From contig NZ_CP045067.1 in the NCBI RefSeq assembly GCF_016864015.1, positions 717,001 to 781,000 on the forward strand: DNA of 64,000 bases, written 5' to 3'. Source of the stretch: Lacinutrix sp. WUR7. Lineage in GTDB: Bacteria > Bacteroidota > Bacteroidia > Flavobacteriales > Flavobacteriaceae. Below, one piece after another: positions 34,039 through 44,800 of this stretch. The position numbers and the translations under genes were made by a program. The notes beneath the pieces are model-generated. The model saw only the letters and a program-made list of their open reading frames with translations. It did not search any database and had not been told where the DNA came from. Positions within the stretch are counted from its first letter, which is position 1. Each line of letters opens with the position of its first letter.

Positions 34039-36411
34039 TTAAGCCTTAATTTCTTTCATTAAATCATTGTAGGTATAAAAAGCTTTATCATCCTTGTTTT
34101 TATGATACAATACACTTACTCGCAAAGCCTTTAAACCAGTCACTGCTTGTAAGTCTTGTAATTCTAAAATCTCTACATCGGTATCTAAATAATGTTTAGA
34201 TTGTAAAAATTGGATATATCGCAAATATTCTATTTCGTCTTGTTTCTGCGAGTACACAATGGTTATTTTTCCCTTTTGTGTAATACGTTCTGTGGTTCCC
34301 TTTATAAAAGCCTTATCGACACGCTTTTTTACAATTTCATATCTAGCATTATAAGTTCCATCTACATCAAACTGTTTTTCGTCCATTCTAAAACTTATAG
34401 ATAATGGCTGATTAAAAACCAATATCATAGAAGCAACATCTAAAGCAACAGGTAAATCGTTTTTCATCTGATAATAGCTATTCTCCATTTCGCACATTAC
34501 TTGTAATTGCCACAGACGTAAATTATATAAGTAAATTGGATTAAAGCTGTCTTCTTTAGTAATCGACTCACCAATATACATATTGTGTTCCACGCCATCT
34601 GTTTTAAAACGCTCATAATAATGCGGATACATTTTTTGTGCGGAAACCTGCTTTTTGTCTAACAATATGGCCATTTCTTTATTAATTATAGCAACGGTAT
34701 CATCATATTGTTTTCTATGTTTATAAACGACTTTAACAGTATCATCTATATTTATATAATAGGATTCTATGGCTTCTTTTAATGCATTTACCGAAACAAG
34801 ATGCGTTAATACAGGCTCTATATCATCATTAATAAAGGAGGTGATTTGCTGCTCGCTATCTACCTGAAAATGATCTTCAAGTCCCTTTAAATATTTATTT
34901 ATCTGAAATATAAACTGGTCGTAAATTGGAAGACTCTCTGTTTCTAAAGCGCTTTCAATAATCGATTTAACAGCATTTAATTGCAATATTAAATCTTGTT
35001 GTGTTGCCCAATTTCTAGCTTCTGAAGATCCTTTAATATCAATCTGACCATATAATGGGTATATATTTTCGAAAGCAATTTTATTAAAATTTGGAACTTC
35101 ACCTTCTAACTTTGCTCTTATAAATTTTTTAGCCTCTTTTACAAAACGCCAATTTACACTAGAATGAATAGATGTACATTCTTGCTGAATAATAGCTTCT
35201 ATTAGATTTTCTTCTTCATTTTTAGAACGCTCTACAGCCGAAACGATAAAAGGCATAATATCGGTAAGCTTATTAGCATTTATACTATTCAGAATTTTTG
35301 GTTTTTCTGAAACAATCTCGAAAATCCCCATAACGCCATCCTTATTAGCAATAGGTGCAAAAATAGCACTTTGTATTCCTTGTTCATGAAGTACTTTTAT
35401 ATGTGGAATTTCCCCTTTTGTTTTTTCAAACATAAGAGGTACATTAGAAACAGAAAAATATTTCTTCTCTATTAAAAGTCTATTATAGGACCATTTACAT
35501 AAGGTATCTGAACATTTAGAAGCAGCTATGTCGTTAAGTAAAAAACTATGCATACCTGATCCATAAACACGTTCGAAAGTTTTATCTTCTTTATTATACA
35601 CAGAAAATCCTACACGTATATCTTTTAAACCTAATAAGGAACGAAAAATATCATGAAAGCCTTCCATAAAGCTTTCGTCTTTACGTTTGTTTTCACCAAT
35701 TAAAGAAGATTTAATATTGGAAATAGATTGATCGTCTGTAACATCAAACATATTAGAAATTACAAAGCCTTTAAACGTATAACTATTTGGAGGGAATTTT
35801 GCTTTCCACTTCTCCATATTTTCAAAGTTATCTAATAACTCATCATAATCCTCTTGTGTAATTTTAGGCGCATTTTTATTGGGAATTATTTGCGTGAAAT
35901 CTGCATTATATAAAATCTTATAATATCGCATAATACCTTTAGCATCCGGTATTTCGTAATAAAAAGGTCTTTTAAAATCTAAGGAATAACCGTAGTAGAA
36001 ATTTAAAATTATAGTACAATAAAGAATATACCTATCGTCTTCAGGCATGTTCTTTATTTGCAATTCAAAATCTTCTCCTGCAGTTTTAACTATTGATTTA
36101 AAACGCTCTGAAGAATTAAAAATAACATCTTCAAAAGGTATGGAAGCCGTTTTAATTTCATTTCTGGTTAAAACAGGACTAAACGAATCTTGAAGAATAA
36201 TTTGAATTTCGTTTTTATATTTATCTAGCAATTTATAATCGGTAAATCCTTCCCGAAGCACAGGATAAGGAGCTGCTACTTTTAAAACTCGCTTTGCTTG
36301 TTTTGCAATAAATGCATCAGAACTTGTTGCTAAATCCTCATAATGATCCAATAGCTTATTGAAGCTAATCTTTAAATGCATTGGTGATTCTGACTGGTTA
36401 ATTGCTTCCAT
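34039..36411 (-). CDS. Large GAF-domain protein
   Basis: 790 residues with no membrane segment. A GAF-like domain lies at about 235-400 (RVGFSVYNKEDKTFERVYGS, then IFAPIANKDGVMGIFEIVSE). The remainder is helical and uncharacterised, with a C-terminal alpha/beta region. GAF domains bind small ligands such as cyclic nucleotides. There is no kinase, cyclase or HTH output domain. It is convergent with the HD-DUF5706 gene, two bases apart, and has a -7 box upstream. Confidence 0.7.
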   Translation of the reverse strand: MEAINQSESPMHLKISFNKLLDHYEDLATSSDAFIAKQAKRVLKVAAPYPVLREGFTDYKLLDKYKNEIQIILQDSFSPVLTRNEIKTASIPFEDVIFNSSERFKSIVKTAGEDFELQIKNMPEDDRYILYCTIILNFYYGYSLDFKRPFYYEIPDAKGIMRYYKILYNADFTQIIPNKNAPKITQEDYDELLDNFENMEKWKAKFPPNSYTFKGFVISNMFDVTDDQSISNIKSSLIGENKRKDESFMEGFHDIFRSLLGLKDIRVGFSVYNKEDKTFERVYGSGMHSFLLNDIAASKCSDTLCKWSYNRLLIEKKYFSVSNVPLMFEKTKGEIPHIKVLHEQGIQSAIFAPIANKDGVMGIFEIVSEKPKILNSINANKLTDIMPFIVSAVERSKNEEENLIEAIIQQECTSIHSSVNWRFVKEAKKFIRAKLEGEVPNFNKIAFENIYPLYGQIDIKGSSEARNWATQQDLILQLNAVKSIIESALETESLPIYDQFIFQINKYLKGLEDHFQVDSEQQITSFINDDIEPVLTHLVSVNALKEAIESYYINIDDTVKVVYKHRKQYDDTVAIINKEMAILLDKKQVSAQKMYPHYYERFKTDGVEHNMYIGESITKEDSFNPIYLYNLRLWQLQVMCEMENSYYQMKNDLPVALDVASMILVFNQPLSISFRMDEKQFDVDGTYNARYEIVKKRVDKAFIKGTTERITQKGKITIVYSQKQDEIEYLRYIQFLQSKHYLDTDVEILELQDLQAVTGLKALRVSVLYHKNKDDKAFYTYNDLMKEIKA

Positions 36412-36438
36412 TTAAATTTACTTTATAGTATAAAAATA

Positions 36439-36446
36439 CAAATATA
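36439..36446 (-). promoter_or_regulatory. -7 box TATATTTG
   Basis: Perfect TAnnTTTG on the minus strand, 27 bases before the ATG of the GAF-domain gene. Confidence 0.45.
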
Positions 36447-36611
36447 TTCTTTAGTCGTAGTAAGTCGGTAACCTTAACAGCTTATTAATCATTATTGAAT
36501 TACATTTTAAATTTTCAAACTAAAAAGACGAATTAAACGCTGTTTTTTCTTTTTTAACTCTTAATTTTAATAAATTTACTGTGTATTAAGCTATTACATC
36601 AAACAAACAAC

Positions 36612-38204
36612 ATGAAAAATCTTACTAAAAAAGCATTCTTTTACCTTTTACTTTTTGGATTCATAAGCAGTACCAGCAACGTTTCGGCCCAAGTATGGAC
36701 AGATACCAATGAAGATGAAAGTTATGTTGCAAGGCATGAGTGTGGATTCACGCAAGCTGGAGATAAATTTTTCCTTTTTGGAGGTAGAGAATCCCCTCGC
36801 GTATTAGATGTTTATGATTACGCGTCGAACACATGGTCTAATGGAGGTATCGCTCCTGTAGATTTTAACCATTTTCAAGCGATTACTTATGAAGGTTTAA
36901 TTTGGGTTATAGGCGCATTTAAAACAAATGAACCCAATCCTGAACTGAATGCCGATTACATTTACATGTATAATCCTGCAAGTCAACAATGGATTCAAGG
37001 TATGGAATTACCTACTGCAAGAAAACGTGGCGCAGCTGGTTTAGCCTTGCATAACAATAAATTTTATTTAATTGGAGGGAACGTATATGGACATGGAGGA
37101 GGATATGTAGCTTATATGGATGTATTTGATCCTGCCACTGGAACGTTTACAGCTTTAACAGATGCGCCACATGCTAGAGATCACTTTCATGCTGTGGTAC
37201 ATAATGACAAACTTTATGCTTTAGGAGGCAGACTAACTGGTGGTGCGGGAGGATTATTTGCTCCTCAAATTCCCGAAGTAGATGTGTATGATTTGAACAC
37301 CAATCTTTGGTCTACCTTAGCTGCTAGTAGCAATATACCTACTCCCAGAGCTGGAGCTGCAACTGTTTTATTTCAAAATGAAATTTATGTTATTGGTGGC
37401 GAAACTACATTTGGAAGTGCAACAGGTAACAATGGGCAACGTGATATTGTAGAAGCTTTTAATCCTGTAACAGGTACGTGGACCACCAAAGACAATCTAA
37501 ATCACTACAGACATGGTATTCAAGGAATAGTTTCTGGAGGTGGCATACATGTGATTGCTGGTTCTAGCGGAGGTACTTCTATAAAAAAAATGGAGTATTT
37601 TGGAGCAAATAGCCCAACAGGAAGTCCTAATGTAAATAGTGTTTTTGCTGCAGGTGAAACCACAAAGACTTTTGAATATGGAACAAGTTATGGATCTGTA
37701 ACTATTCCTATTACGCTATCTAATAGCGCAGGAACGACAGGAACTTATATTGATAATATTACGATTTCGGGAGTGAATTATACTTTAAATAGTACGTATA
37801 GCAATTTACTATTAGGTGCGAATCAAGATTTAATTATTCAAGCGGTTTTAAACGACACTTCACAAAGTATGAGTAATGGTAATGTACAAGTAACGTACAA
37901 TAACAATACGACACTAAATATAGCCTTAGAAGGTACGCTAAACCCAACTTTATCTATTGCTAATCCCGACGATTTAAAAACACTTAAGGTGTATCCTAAT
38001 CCTACAAAATCGACTTTTCAGATAAATAAAAAAAGCACACAATTGAACGTTTTTGATATCACAGGAAAATCTATAAAAGTATTTCATGGCGACTTTAGCG
38101 AGGAACATCCTTTTAATATTTCTAATTTTTCAAAAGGCATTTATTTTATACAAGTGAAAAATGATTCGCAGATTAGTGAAACAATAAAAATCATTAAAAC
38201 ATAA
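36612..38204 (+). CDS. Kelch-repeat protein with T9SS sorting domain
   Basis: 530 residues. A signal peptide ends near residue 27 (NVSAQ). Residues about 40-335 are five or six kelch units (repeated GG, Y and W, for example KFYLIGGNVYGHGGG and EIYVIGGETTFG) forming a beta-propeller. A beta-sandwich segment follows at about 345-450, and a type A T9SS domain ends the protein (LKVYPNPTKSTFQINKK to KIIKT). It should be exported to the cell surface; the target is unknown. Confidence 0.85.
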   Translation: MKNLTKKAFFYLLLFGFISSTSNVSAQVWTDTNEDESYVARHECGFTQAGDKFFLFGGRESPRVLDVYDYASNTWSNGGIAPVDFNHFQAITYEGLIWVIGAFKTNEPNPELNADYIYMYNPASQQWIQGMELPTARKRGAAGLALHNNKFYLIGGNVYGHGGGYVAYMDVFDPATGTFTALTDAPHARDHFHAVVHNDKLYALGGRLTGGAGGLFAPQIPEVDVYDLNTNLWSTLAASSNIPTPRAGAATVLFQNEIYVIGGETTFGSATGNNGQRDIVEAFNPVTGTWTTKDNLNHYRHGIQGIVSGGGIHVIAGSSGGTSIKKMEYFGANSPTGSPNVNSVFAAGETTKTFEYGTSYGSVTIPITLSNSAGTTGTYIDNITISGVNYTLNSTYSNLLLGANQDLIIQAVLNDTSQSMSNGNVQVTYNNNTTLNIALEGTLNPTLSIANPDDLKTLKVYPNPTKSTFQINKKSTQLNVFDITGKSIKVFHGDFSEEHPFNISNFSKGIYFIQVKNDSQISETIKIIKT

Positions 38205-38252
38205 GCCCTATTTGAAACGTCTTAAAGGGTTCTTTTTGAAAAGATTTAAAAG

Positions 38253-38292
38253 AAAAAATCTCTTGGTGTATTGCTACACGAAGAGATTTTTT
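38253..38292. terminator. Bidirectional hairpin terminator
   Basis: AAAAAATCTCTT (38253-38264) pairs with AAGAGATTTTTT (38281-38292), and an inner GTGTA/TACAC extends the stem around loop TTGC. It separates the kelch gene from the minus-strand starch operon. Confidence 0.85.
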
Positions 38293-38312
38293 AATAGGCA
38301 CAGATTGTATAT

Positions 38313-38732
38313 TTAATCCATATACGTCCAATTTACACCATCGCTAATTACCGTGATGGTTCTCAAGTTATTTTCATACATATAAATTTCCGAGCTTCCT
38401 ATTGTGGATCCTTTAGGAAACAAAGCACCAGCAATAGTAGTTAGCTTTGCAGTATTCGAATTATTAATATTTCTAATGATATATACTCTCCCAGGAAAAG
38501 TTATCGGGTTTGGAAGCCTAAATTCCTGATCTGTAGCTTGCGGATTGATAGACAAATAAACACCATTATCAATATCTGTAGCAGTCCCATTACCAATTAA
38601 GGTGATATGCTTTACAGAGAGATTTCCATTTATATCTAAAGTACTTTTAGGCGCTGTTGTACCAACCCCTACTTGCGAAAAACAGTTACTACTAAAAAAA
38701 ATAAAGCAACATATAATTAGAATATTTTTCAT
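38313..38732 (-). CDS. Small exported protein of unknown function, last gene of maltose operon
   Basis: 139 residues. A signal peptide (MKNILIICCFIFFSSNCFSQ) is followed by VGVGTTAPKSTLDINGNLSV, a phrase common at the start of flavobacterial secreted surface proteins that often carry tail-fibre-like or adhesin-like domains. No T9SS tail is present. It begins 10 bases after the stop of the GH13 gene, so it belongs to the operon. Role unknown. Confidence 0.7.
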   Translation of the reverse strand: MKNILIICCFIFFSSNCFSQVGVGTTAPKSTLDINGNLSVKHITLIGNGTATDIDNGVYLSINPQATDQEFRLPNPITFPGRVYIIRNINNSNTAKLTTIAGALFPKGSTIGSSEIYMYENNLRTITVISDGVNWTYMD

Positions 38733-38742
38733 GTTTTAAGAT

Positions 38743-40164
38743 TTATTGTAGTAATATTTTATATTCCCAAGGACCTAATGCAATTGCATTTCCATCAAGT
38801 TCCAGTGCGGTATTCGACATATAATCGATGTACTTTCCTTTTTGTGGTAAGTTTGCTTTTAAACTTTCATCCGATAGGTTTGCGATATATATAATAGTAC
38901 TTCCATTTTTACTTCGTGCAAATGCTAAAACATTGCTATTACCAACTTCTATTTTCTCATAAGAAGCAGCATCTTTTCCTCCATGCAATGCAGAACTAGT
39001 TCCCTTTAGTTTTCCAAGTTTTTCTAAAACTGGCCACATTTTTCCTTTGGTATGTGGAAAGCTATCCTTTTCAAAAAACAGTAATCTATGATCTAAATCG
39101 TATTCCTGTCCCGAATAAATCAAAGGCATCCCTGGTGTTACATAACTTAAAGCTGTCATGGTTTCTGCAGCATCGCCCATACGTTCTTTTATGGTTCCAT
39201 TCCAAGAATTTTCGTCGTGATTGGTTACAAAGTTCATAAGAATATCATTTGCTTCATATCTATCCAAATCGGCTTGTACTGCATTAGCAAATTCGGCAGC
39301 ATCCTTTTCTCCTTGTGCAATATGATTCATAGCATGATGTCTATCCCAACCATAAGCCATGTCGAATAATCCTTCTTTCATCAGTTCTGGCTCCCAAGCT
39401 TCGGCTAACATAAAAATATCTTTTTGCGCTCTTAGTTCCGGAATCGCTTGTTCCCAAAAATTTGCTGGTACAGATCCCGCAACATCACATCTTAAACCAT
39501 CCACACCTTCTTTGGTTAGCCAATAGCTCATGTCTGCAATCATTTCTTTGCGCATCTCTTGATTGTCGTAATTTAAATCTGCAACATCTGTCCAATCGGT
39601 ATCTACTGGATGCACCACTTCGCCTTTTTCATTTTGCGTGTAATACTCCGGATTGGTTTTTAACCATGTATGATCCCAACCAGTATGATTTGGTACCCAA
39701 TCTAAAATCACATAAATTCCGTTATCATGTGCTGTATGTATTAATGCTCTGAAGTCTTCTATGGTTCCGAATTCCGGATTGATTTTTGTGAAATCGGAAA
39801 CCGCATAATAACTACCTAAATATTTACCTTGTTCTGCTTCCGGAAAATCGGTTGCAAACTTACTATCTTCTCCTCCTGTTGCTTTACGTTTTGTTTCTGA
39901 AATAGGAAAAACGGGCATCAACCAAATTACTTTTACTCCTAATTGTTTTAACTGCGGAATGTCTTTGGTAAACGCTTCAAAAGTTCCTTCTGATGAATAT
40001 TGACGAATGTTTGCTTCATAAATCACAGCTGTTTCTAAATCGGAATCGGATATAGGTTTAAGACTTACCTTTTCTTCCACGACAGCTATTTCTTCTGTTT
40101 GTTTCTTTTCTTCTTTACAAGCAAAAACTGCTACTAGTAAGCATAATGCAATTATTTTTCTCAT
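38743..40164 (-). CDS. GH13 alpha-amylase-like lipoprotein
   Basis: 473 residues. Lipoprotein signal with Cys at about 16 (ALCLLVAVFACKEEKK). A GH13 TIM barrel follows: VDGLRCDVAGSVP (nucleophile Asp), IFMLAEAWEP (acid Glu) and NFVTNHDENSWNG (third Asp). It is compact for the family, with no extra binding domain. It probably trims maltodextrins in the periplasm. Eight bases separate it from the next GH13 gene upstream. Confidence 0.9.
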   Translation of the reverse strand: MRKIIALCLLVAVFACKEEKKQTEEIAVVEEKVSLKPISDSDLETAVIYEANIRQYSSEGTFEAFTKDIPQLKQLGVKVIWLMPVFPISETKRKATGGEDSKFATDFPEAEQGKYLGSYYAVSDFTKINPEFGTIEDFRALIHTAHDNGIYVILDWVPNHTGWDHTWLKTNPEYYTQNEKGEVVHPVDTDWTDVADLNYDNQEMRKEMIADMSYWLTKEGVDGLRCDVAGSVPANFWEQAIPELRAQKDIFMLAEAWEPELMKEGLFDMAYGWDRHHAMNHIAQGEKDAAEFANAVQADLDRYEANDILMNFVTNHDENSWNGTIKERMGDAAETMTALSYVTPGMPLIYSGQEYDLDHRLLFFEKDSFPHTKGKMWPVLEKLGKLKGTSSALHGGKDAASYEKIEVGNSNVLAFARSKNGSTIIYIANLSDESLKANLPQKGKYIDYMSNTALELDGNAIALGPWEYKILLQ

Positions 40165-40171
40165 GAGTTTG

Positions 40172-41824
40172 TTATTTAAATTCTTCTAATAAAATGATGT
40201 TTGTATCTATAGTAATCGTAATGGTTCCGTTTTTAACCTCGAAGGTTTTCCCGGAATAGAAATCAGTAACTTTTTGTCCGTCTTTAATAACAGAAGACAC
40301 ATCCATACGATGTTCTCCTTTTGGAATATCGATACCTATAATGACTTGGTCTTTAAAATCCCCTTTGGTATACTTTCTACTGAAAATATATGGCGAATCA
40401 CTAATCATTTGATGTTTCCCTGCTCCAACCGAAGGATGGTTACGTCTAAACTGACCTAATTTTTGCCAATGGATTAGTAAATCTTGTTTTTGAGAAATTT
40501 CTTCCCAATTCATAAAACTCCTTAAAGTGGCATCTCCAACCGTACCTTCAATAGTTAAATCTCTAGCTAACTCGTCTCCATAATAAACTTGAGAGATTCC
40601 AGGAGACAACAACAATCGCGTTGCCGTTTCGAATGTTTTCTCTCTGTTTTTATCAAATGGTTGTCCGTCGTCATGCGAAGTCAAATAATTTAAAACACTA
40701 TAATCTTTCAATGTGCTATTTAAAATACTATCGTAATTTTTAAACTGCTCTTCGTAAGATTGCTGTGCTGCATTCCATTTAAACTCAAAATTGATTAGAC
40801 TATTAAAAGCATCGGTAAAATAATCCACTTTTTTATTTCCAAAATCAAAAATGGTTCCTGAGGAAATACCGTAGTTATACAATTCACCAACCAAGTAAAA
40901 ATCAGTATCGTCTAACACTTTGTTTGGATTTTCCTCTTTAAATTCCGCGAAAGCGTTATCACAAACGGACTTAAACTCCCGCCAAACATAAGCTTCTGTA
41001 TGCTTTACTGTATCTACTCTGTAGCCATCAATACCAAAGTCGGTAATATAATCGCTTAACCATTTCATGATGTAAAAACGAGGTGCTCGCGGATAATCAT
41101 GGGTTTCAAAAAAGGCATCTAGCTCTGCAACTTCTTGTTCATATCGACCTTCTGCTTTCCATTTTGCAATTAAATGAGGCGGTAATGCTACATCTTCATT
41201 GCTTTCGGTTTTAATATCTGGAAGGTTTTTAACCAAAGTGCAAGTCACGGTATTGTCAAAATTTTTGTAGTCGCATTGCGGTCCAGTTCGCACCCAATCG
41301 CTTGGCCAAACCGGATCTTTCTCGGTTACAGGACCTGTGTGATTGATAACGGCATCTAGTAAAACACGAATACCTTTTTTATGCGCTGCATCTACTAAAT
41401 TTCTCAAATCCGCTTCGGTTCCTAAATTAGCATCGATATTGGTCCAGTCTTTTGTCCAATAGCCATGAAACCCGTACGTAATTCCCGTGCCTTCATCTGT
41501 TCCTCCGTGAATTTGCTCTACAATTGGCGACATCCAAATGGCATTGATTCCTAAATCTGTAAAATAGTCGTCATTTATTTTTTGCGTAATTCCTTTTAAA
41601 TCTCCTCCTTCAAAACCACGTAAAACGCCAGTTTCTTTAGTTCTGTCGTAATTAACATCATTGGTCTGATCACCATTATTAAAACGATCTGTTAACAAAA
41701 AATACAGGTTTGCTGCTTCCCAAACAAATGGGGTCTCTTTTGCTATTTCCGGAATTGTTTTCTTTTCGGAATTACAACCAAAAACAAGTACTATAGTCGC
41801 TATTAAAAGGATGCTTTTTCTCAT
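40172..41824 (-). CDS. GH13 alpha-amylase-like lipoprotein
   Basis: 550 residues. Lipoprotein signal with Cys at 17 (IVLVFGCNSEKKT). Complete GH13 catalytic set: GIDGYRVDTVKHTEAYVW, FYLVGELYNYG, and YLTSHDDGQPF. It is longer than its neighbour because of an extended region after beta-strand 3 (TGPQCDYKNFDNTVTCTLVK with two Cys). It would cleave alpha-1,4-glucans. A 13-base copy of the recurrent motif is at 40945-40957, read as NAFAEF. Seven bases from the GH31 fusion gene. Confidence 0.9.
   Translation of the reverse strand: MRKSILLIATIVLVFGCNSEKKTIPEIAKETPFVWEAANLYFLLTDRFNNGDQTNDVNYDRTKETGVLRGFEGGDLKGITQKINDDYFTDLGINAIWMSPIVEQIHGGTDEGTGITYGFHGYWTKDWTNIDANLGTEADLRNLVDAAHKKGIRVLLDAVINHTGPVTEKDPVWPSDWVRTGPQCDYKNFDNTVTCTLVKNLPDIKTESNEDVALPPHLIAKWKAEGRYEQEVAELDAFFETHDYPRAPRFYIMKWLSDYITDFGIDGYRVDTVKHTEAYVWREFKSVCDNAFAEFKEENPNKVLDDTDFYLVGELYNYGISSGTIFDFGNKKVDYFTDAFNSLINFEFKWNAAQQSYEEQFKNYDSILNSTLKDYSVLNYLTSHDDGQPFDKNREKTFETATRLLLSPGISQVYYGDELARDLTIEGTVGDATLRSFMNWEEISQKQDLLIHWQKLGQFRRNHPSVGAGKHQMISDSPYIFSRKYTKGDFKDQVIIGIDIPKGEHRMDVSSVIKDGQKVTDFYSGKTFEVKNGTITITIDTNIILLEEFK
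40945..40957 (-). repeat. 13-base copy of the CGCTTTCGCGGAAA motif, copy 4
   Basis: CGCTTTCGCGGAA on the minus strand, inside the GH13 gene; only the final base differs from the full motif. Confidence 0.75.
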
Positions 41825-41831
41825 TTCTTAC

Positions 41832-44800
41832 TTAGTATTTAATTTGTGCTTCGCCTTCTTCCGAAGTATTCCATTGCACATTAAAACGCAATATTTTCGA
41901 AGCTTCATCGTATTGGAAAGCCTCTTTTTTTCCATTGTATTTTAATTGCTTTGGCGCTTTAGGAAAATGATGAATCACCAATTCTATTGTTTTAGTGGAT
42001 GCGGAATAACGAGAACCTATTTCGGCTTCAAAATCTATTTCTAAATATTTTTTCGTTGTTTCTGCTTCCAATCTTAAAATTTCGAATGCTCCTTTTTCAA
42101 AAGCATTTTTTGTGGTTCCATCGTCATTATATACGGTACGTTCACTATTGGAAACGGTTTCGTCAAAATAATAATGTACATCTAAAGTATTTCCATCATA
42201 TTCTGAAGTGCTCTGCATCGACTTTGCTGTTGGAATAAATGCACCACCACGAACGTAGGTAGGAATACTATTTTCTACCGTTTTCACGGAAAGTGTTTGT
42301 CCGCCGCTGACTTTTTCATCGGTATAAAAATGATACCAATTGCTGTTTTTAGGAAAGTAAACATCCACTTCTGTTTGTTTCGGATTAACGATTGGAGTAA
42401 CTAGAAAATCATTTCCCCAAAGGTATGTGGAAGCTATCGTTTGCAATTTGGAATTATCTACTTCCTCAAAAAATAGTGGTCGCATTAAAGGCGCTCCAGA
42501 TTGGTTGTTTTCAAATACCAAGTTATAATTGTACGGCAATAATTTATATCTTAATTCGATAGCTTGTTTAGCTAATGCTTTTGCTTTATCACTTCTAAAC
42601 ACAGGTTCTGCCGGAACTTCTTCTTGTGCATGTGGTCTGTAAATAGGTTGAAAAACGCCATATTGCAACCATCGTGCATAAAGTTCATCATCTAAGTTAT
42701 CACCTGCAAATCCGCCCAAATCGCTATGCATAAAAGCCAAACCTTGCATTCCCATTTGCAATGCAATTTCTGGTTGAGATTGCAAACCGCCCCAAGTGCG
42801 ATTCACATCTCCAGACCAAGGAATCATTCCGAACCGTTGTGAACCAGAACTTCCTGCACGCATTAAAATAAAAGGTCTTGTATTTGGAAAACTGGAGGTG
42901 TATCCTTCCTGAATTAACTGGGCCCAATTATGTCCGTAAATATTATGTACCTCATCGGCAGTTCCTGTTGCGTGTAGTAAGCTTTTAGGATGCACTTCCG
43001 GCTCGCCTAAATCTCCCCAAATTCCTGCAACACCTAAATCTGCTAGGTCTTTATAAATATTCCAAAACCATTTTTTTCCTTTCGGATTATAAATATCTAT
43101 CAATCCGGTATTTCCAAAATAGAAGTCATAGGTAAACGGATTACCAATAGAATCCTTGGCTAAAACATCTTCTTTCACCGCTTCGTCCCAACGGCTGGAA
43201 GTGGTTAACACAAAAGGCTCTGTAACTAAAACGGTTTGTACGTTATTGTCTTTTAAGCCTTTTATCATTTGCTTCGGATTTGGAAAAGAATCGCGATCAA
43301 AAGCTAGGTTTCCCATCGTGCCTTTTATGGTTTTTCCGAACCAGAAAATATCAATAATTATTGCATCTAACGGAATGTTTTCCTCTCTGAATTTTTGTGC
43401 AGTCTCTTGCACTTCTTGTTGGGAATGGTAACCAAATCGACTAGAAAAATTCCCTAAAGCCCATCGCGGTGGCATAGGTTGTGTGCCTGTAAGTTTGGTG
43501 TAGTTTTTTGTAAGATCTAACCAAGAATCGCCCACCACAACTTGATAGGTTTTTCTACCAGAAATAGTCTCATAAGTCAAGGTGTTATTTGCTTTAGAAT
43601 CTAAATCTAAAAAGCCAATTGGCGCATTATCAAAATGGATTAAATACTTCTCTGAAGACACAACAATTGGCATCGTGTAATTCATTAATGCACTGCGATC
43701 TTCATAACCATAATGCGCTTTATTATATAGCTCCAGGCGATTTCCTCTTCGGTTCATTCCTAAAGCTCTTGCACCACCACCATATAAAACTTCATCTGGC
43801 GTTAGGTTTAATTGAATGGTTTCCAATTCGTCTGTTTTTTGATAGCCATTTTTTTCGGAAGTCACTTCTTTTCCTTTGAACCAATAGGAAATATGAAAAG
43901 GTGCTTTCGTAATTTTAATAGATAAATCTTTCGCAGTAAAAATGATTTCCGCGTCACTTTCCTTGTGCTTAACATATGAAAAAGCTTCGGTTAAAACCAA
44001 CGCATGTGACTCTTTATTATACGTTTCTCCTGTTGGAACAAAAGTAGTTTCTATAATTTCTGGAGAATAAAATTGCATTTTGTATGTTCCATCAGAAACG
44101 GTTACTTGCAATTTATTATCCTTAAAATTGGCATCGACAAATTCCCTTTTTTTAATAGCATCTTGAAATAGCCAAGTGATTGCTTCCTCAAAATTACTAC
44201 GCCAAAGTGCTTCGTTGTGTTTGCCTTCTGGAACGATTTTAGATTGGATGTTTTCTGAAGGAAATCCATTGGATTGCAAAAGACCGATCATACTATTCAT
44301 ATCGGTTACAGTTTGGCTAATTTCGGTTCGAGAAGTATTTGTTCCTTCTTTTCCGCCAGCTAAAAAGTACATTTTAGTATCTTGAATATCCCCATGCTGT
44401 TTTGAGAATGTGTTTACTTCTTCTGGAGCAAACCAATACGATGGAGAATACACACCAACTTTACCAAAAATGTTTGGATATTTTAATGCTGCATAATGTG
44501 AAATTAATCCGCCCATCGAGCTACCAAAAATGGCAGTATTGCTTTTATCTTTTTTGGTATTATAATGAGCATCGATATAAGGTTTTAATGTATTCGTAAT
44601 AAAATCCAGATATGCATCGCCTTCTCCACCTCCATATTCTGGGTGTTTCCATGGAGAATATTCGTCTAATCTTTTGTCACCTCCATGATCAATACCAACT
44701 ACAATTAATTTTAAATTTTGTTCTTTAAATAATTTATCCAGTGTTTCATCTACATTCCATTCACCATAACCAGATGTACTCGCATCAAAAAGGTTTTGTC

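Noticed and set aside
43156-43431. Several open frames antisense to the GH31 and GH13 genes
   Set aside because: They overlap strongly supported enzymes with intact catalytic motifs and have unlikely compositions.
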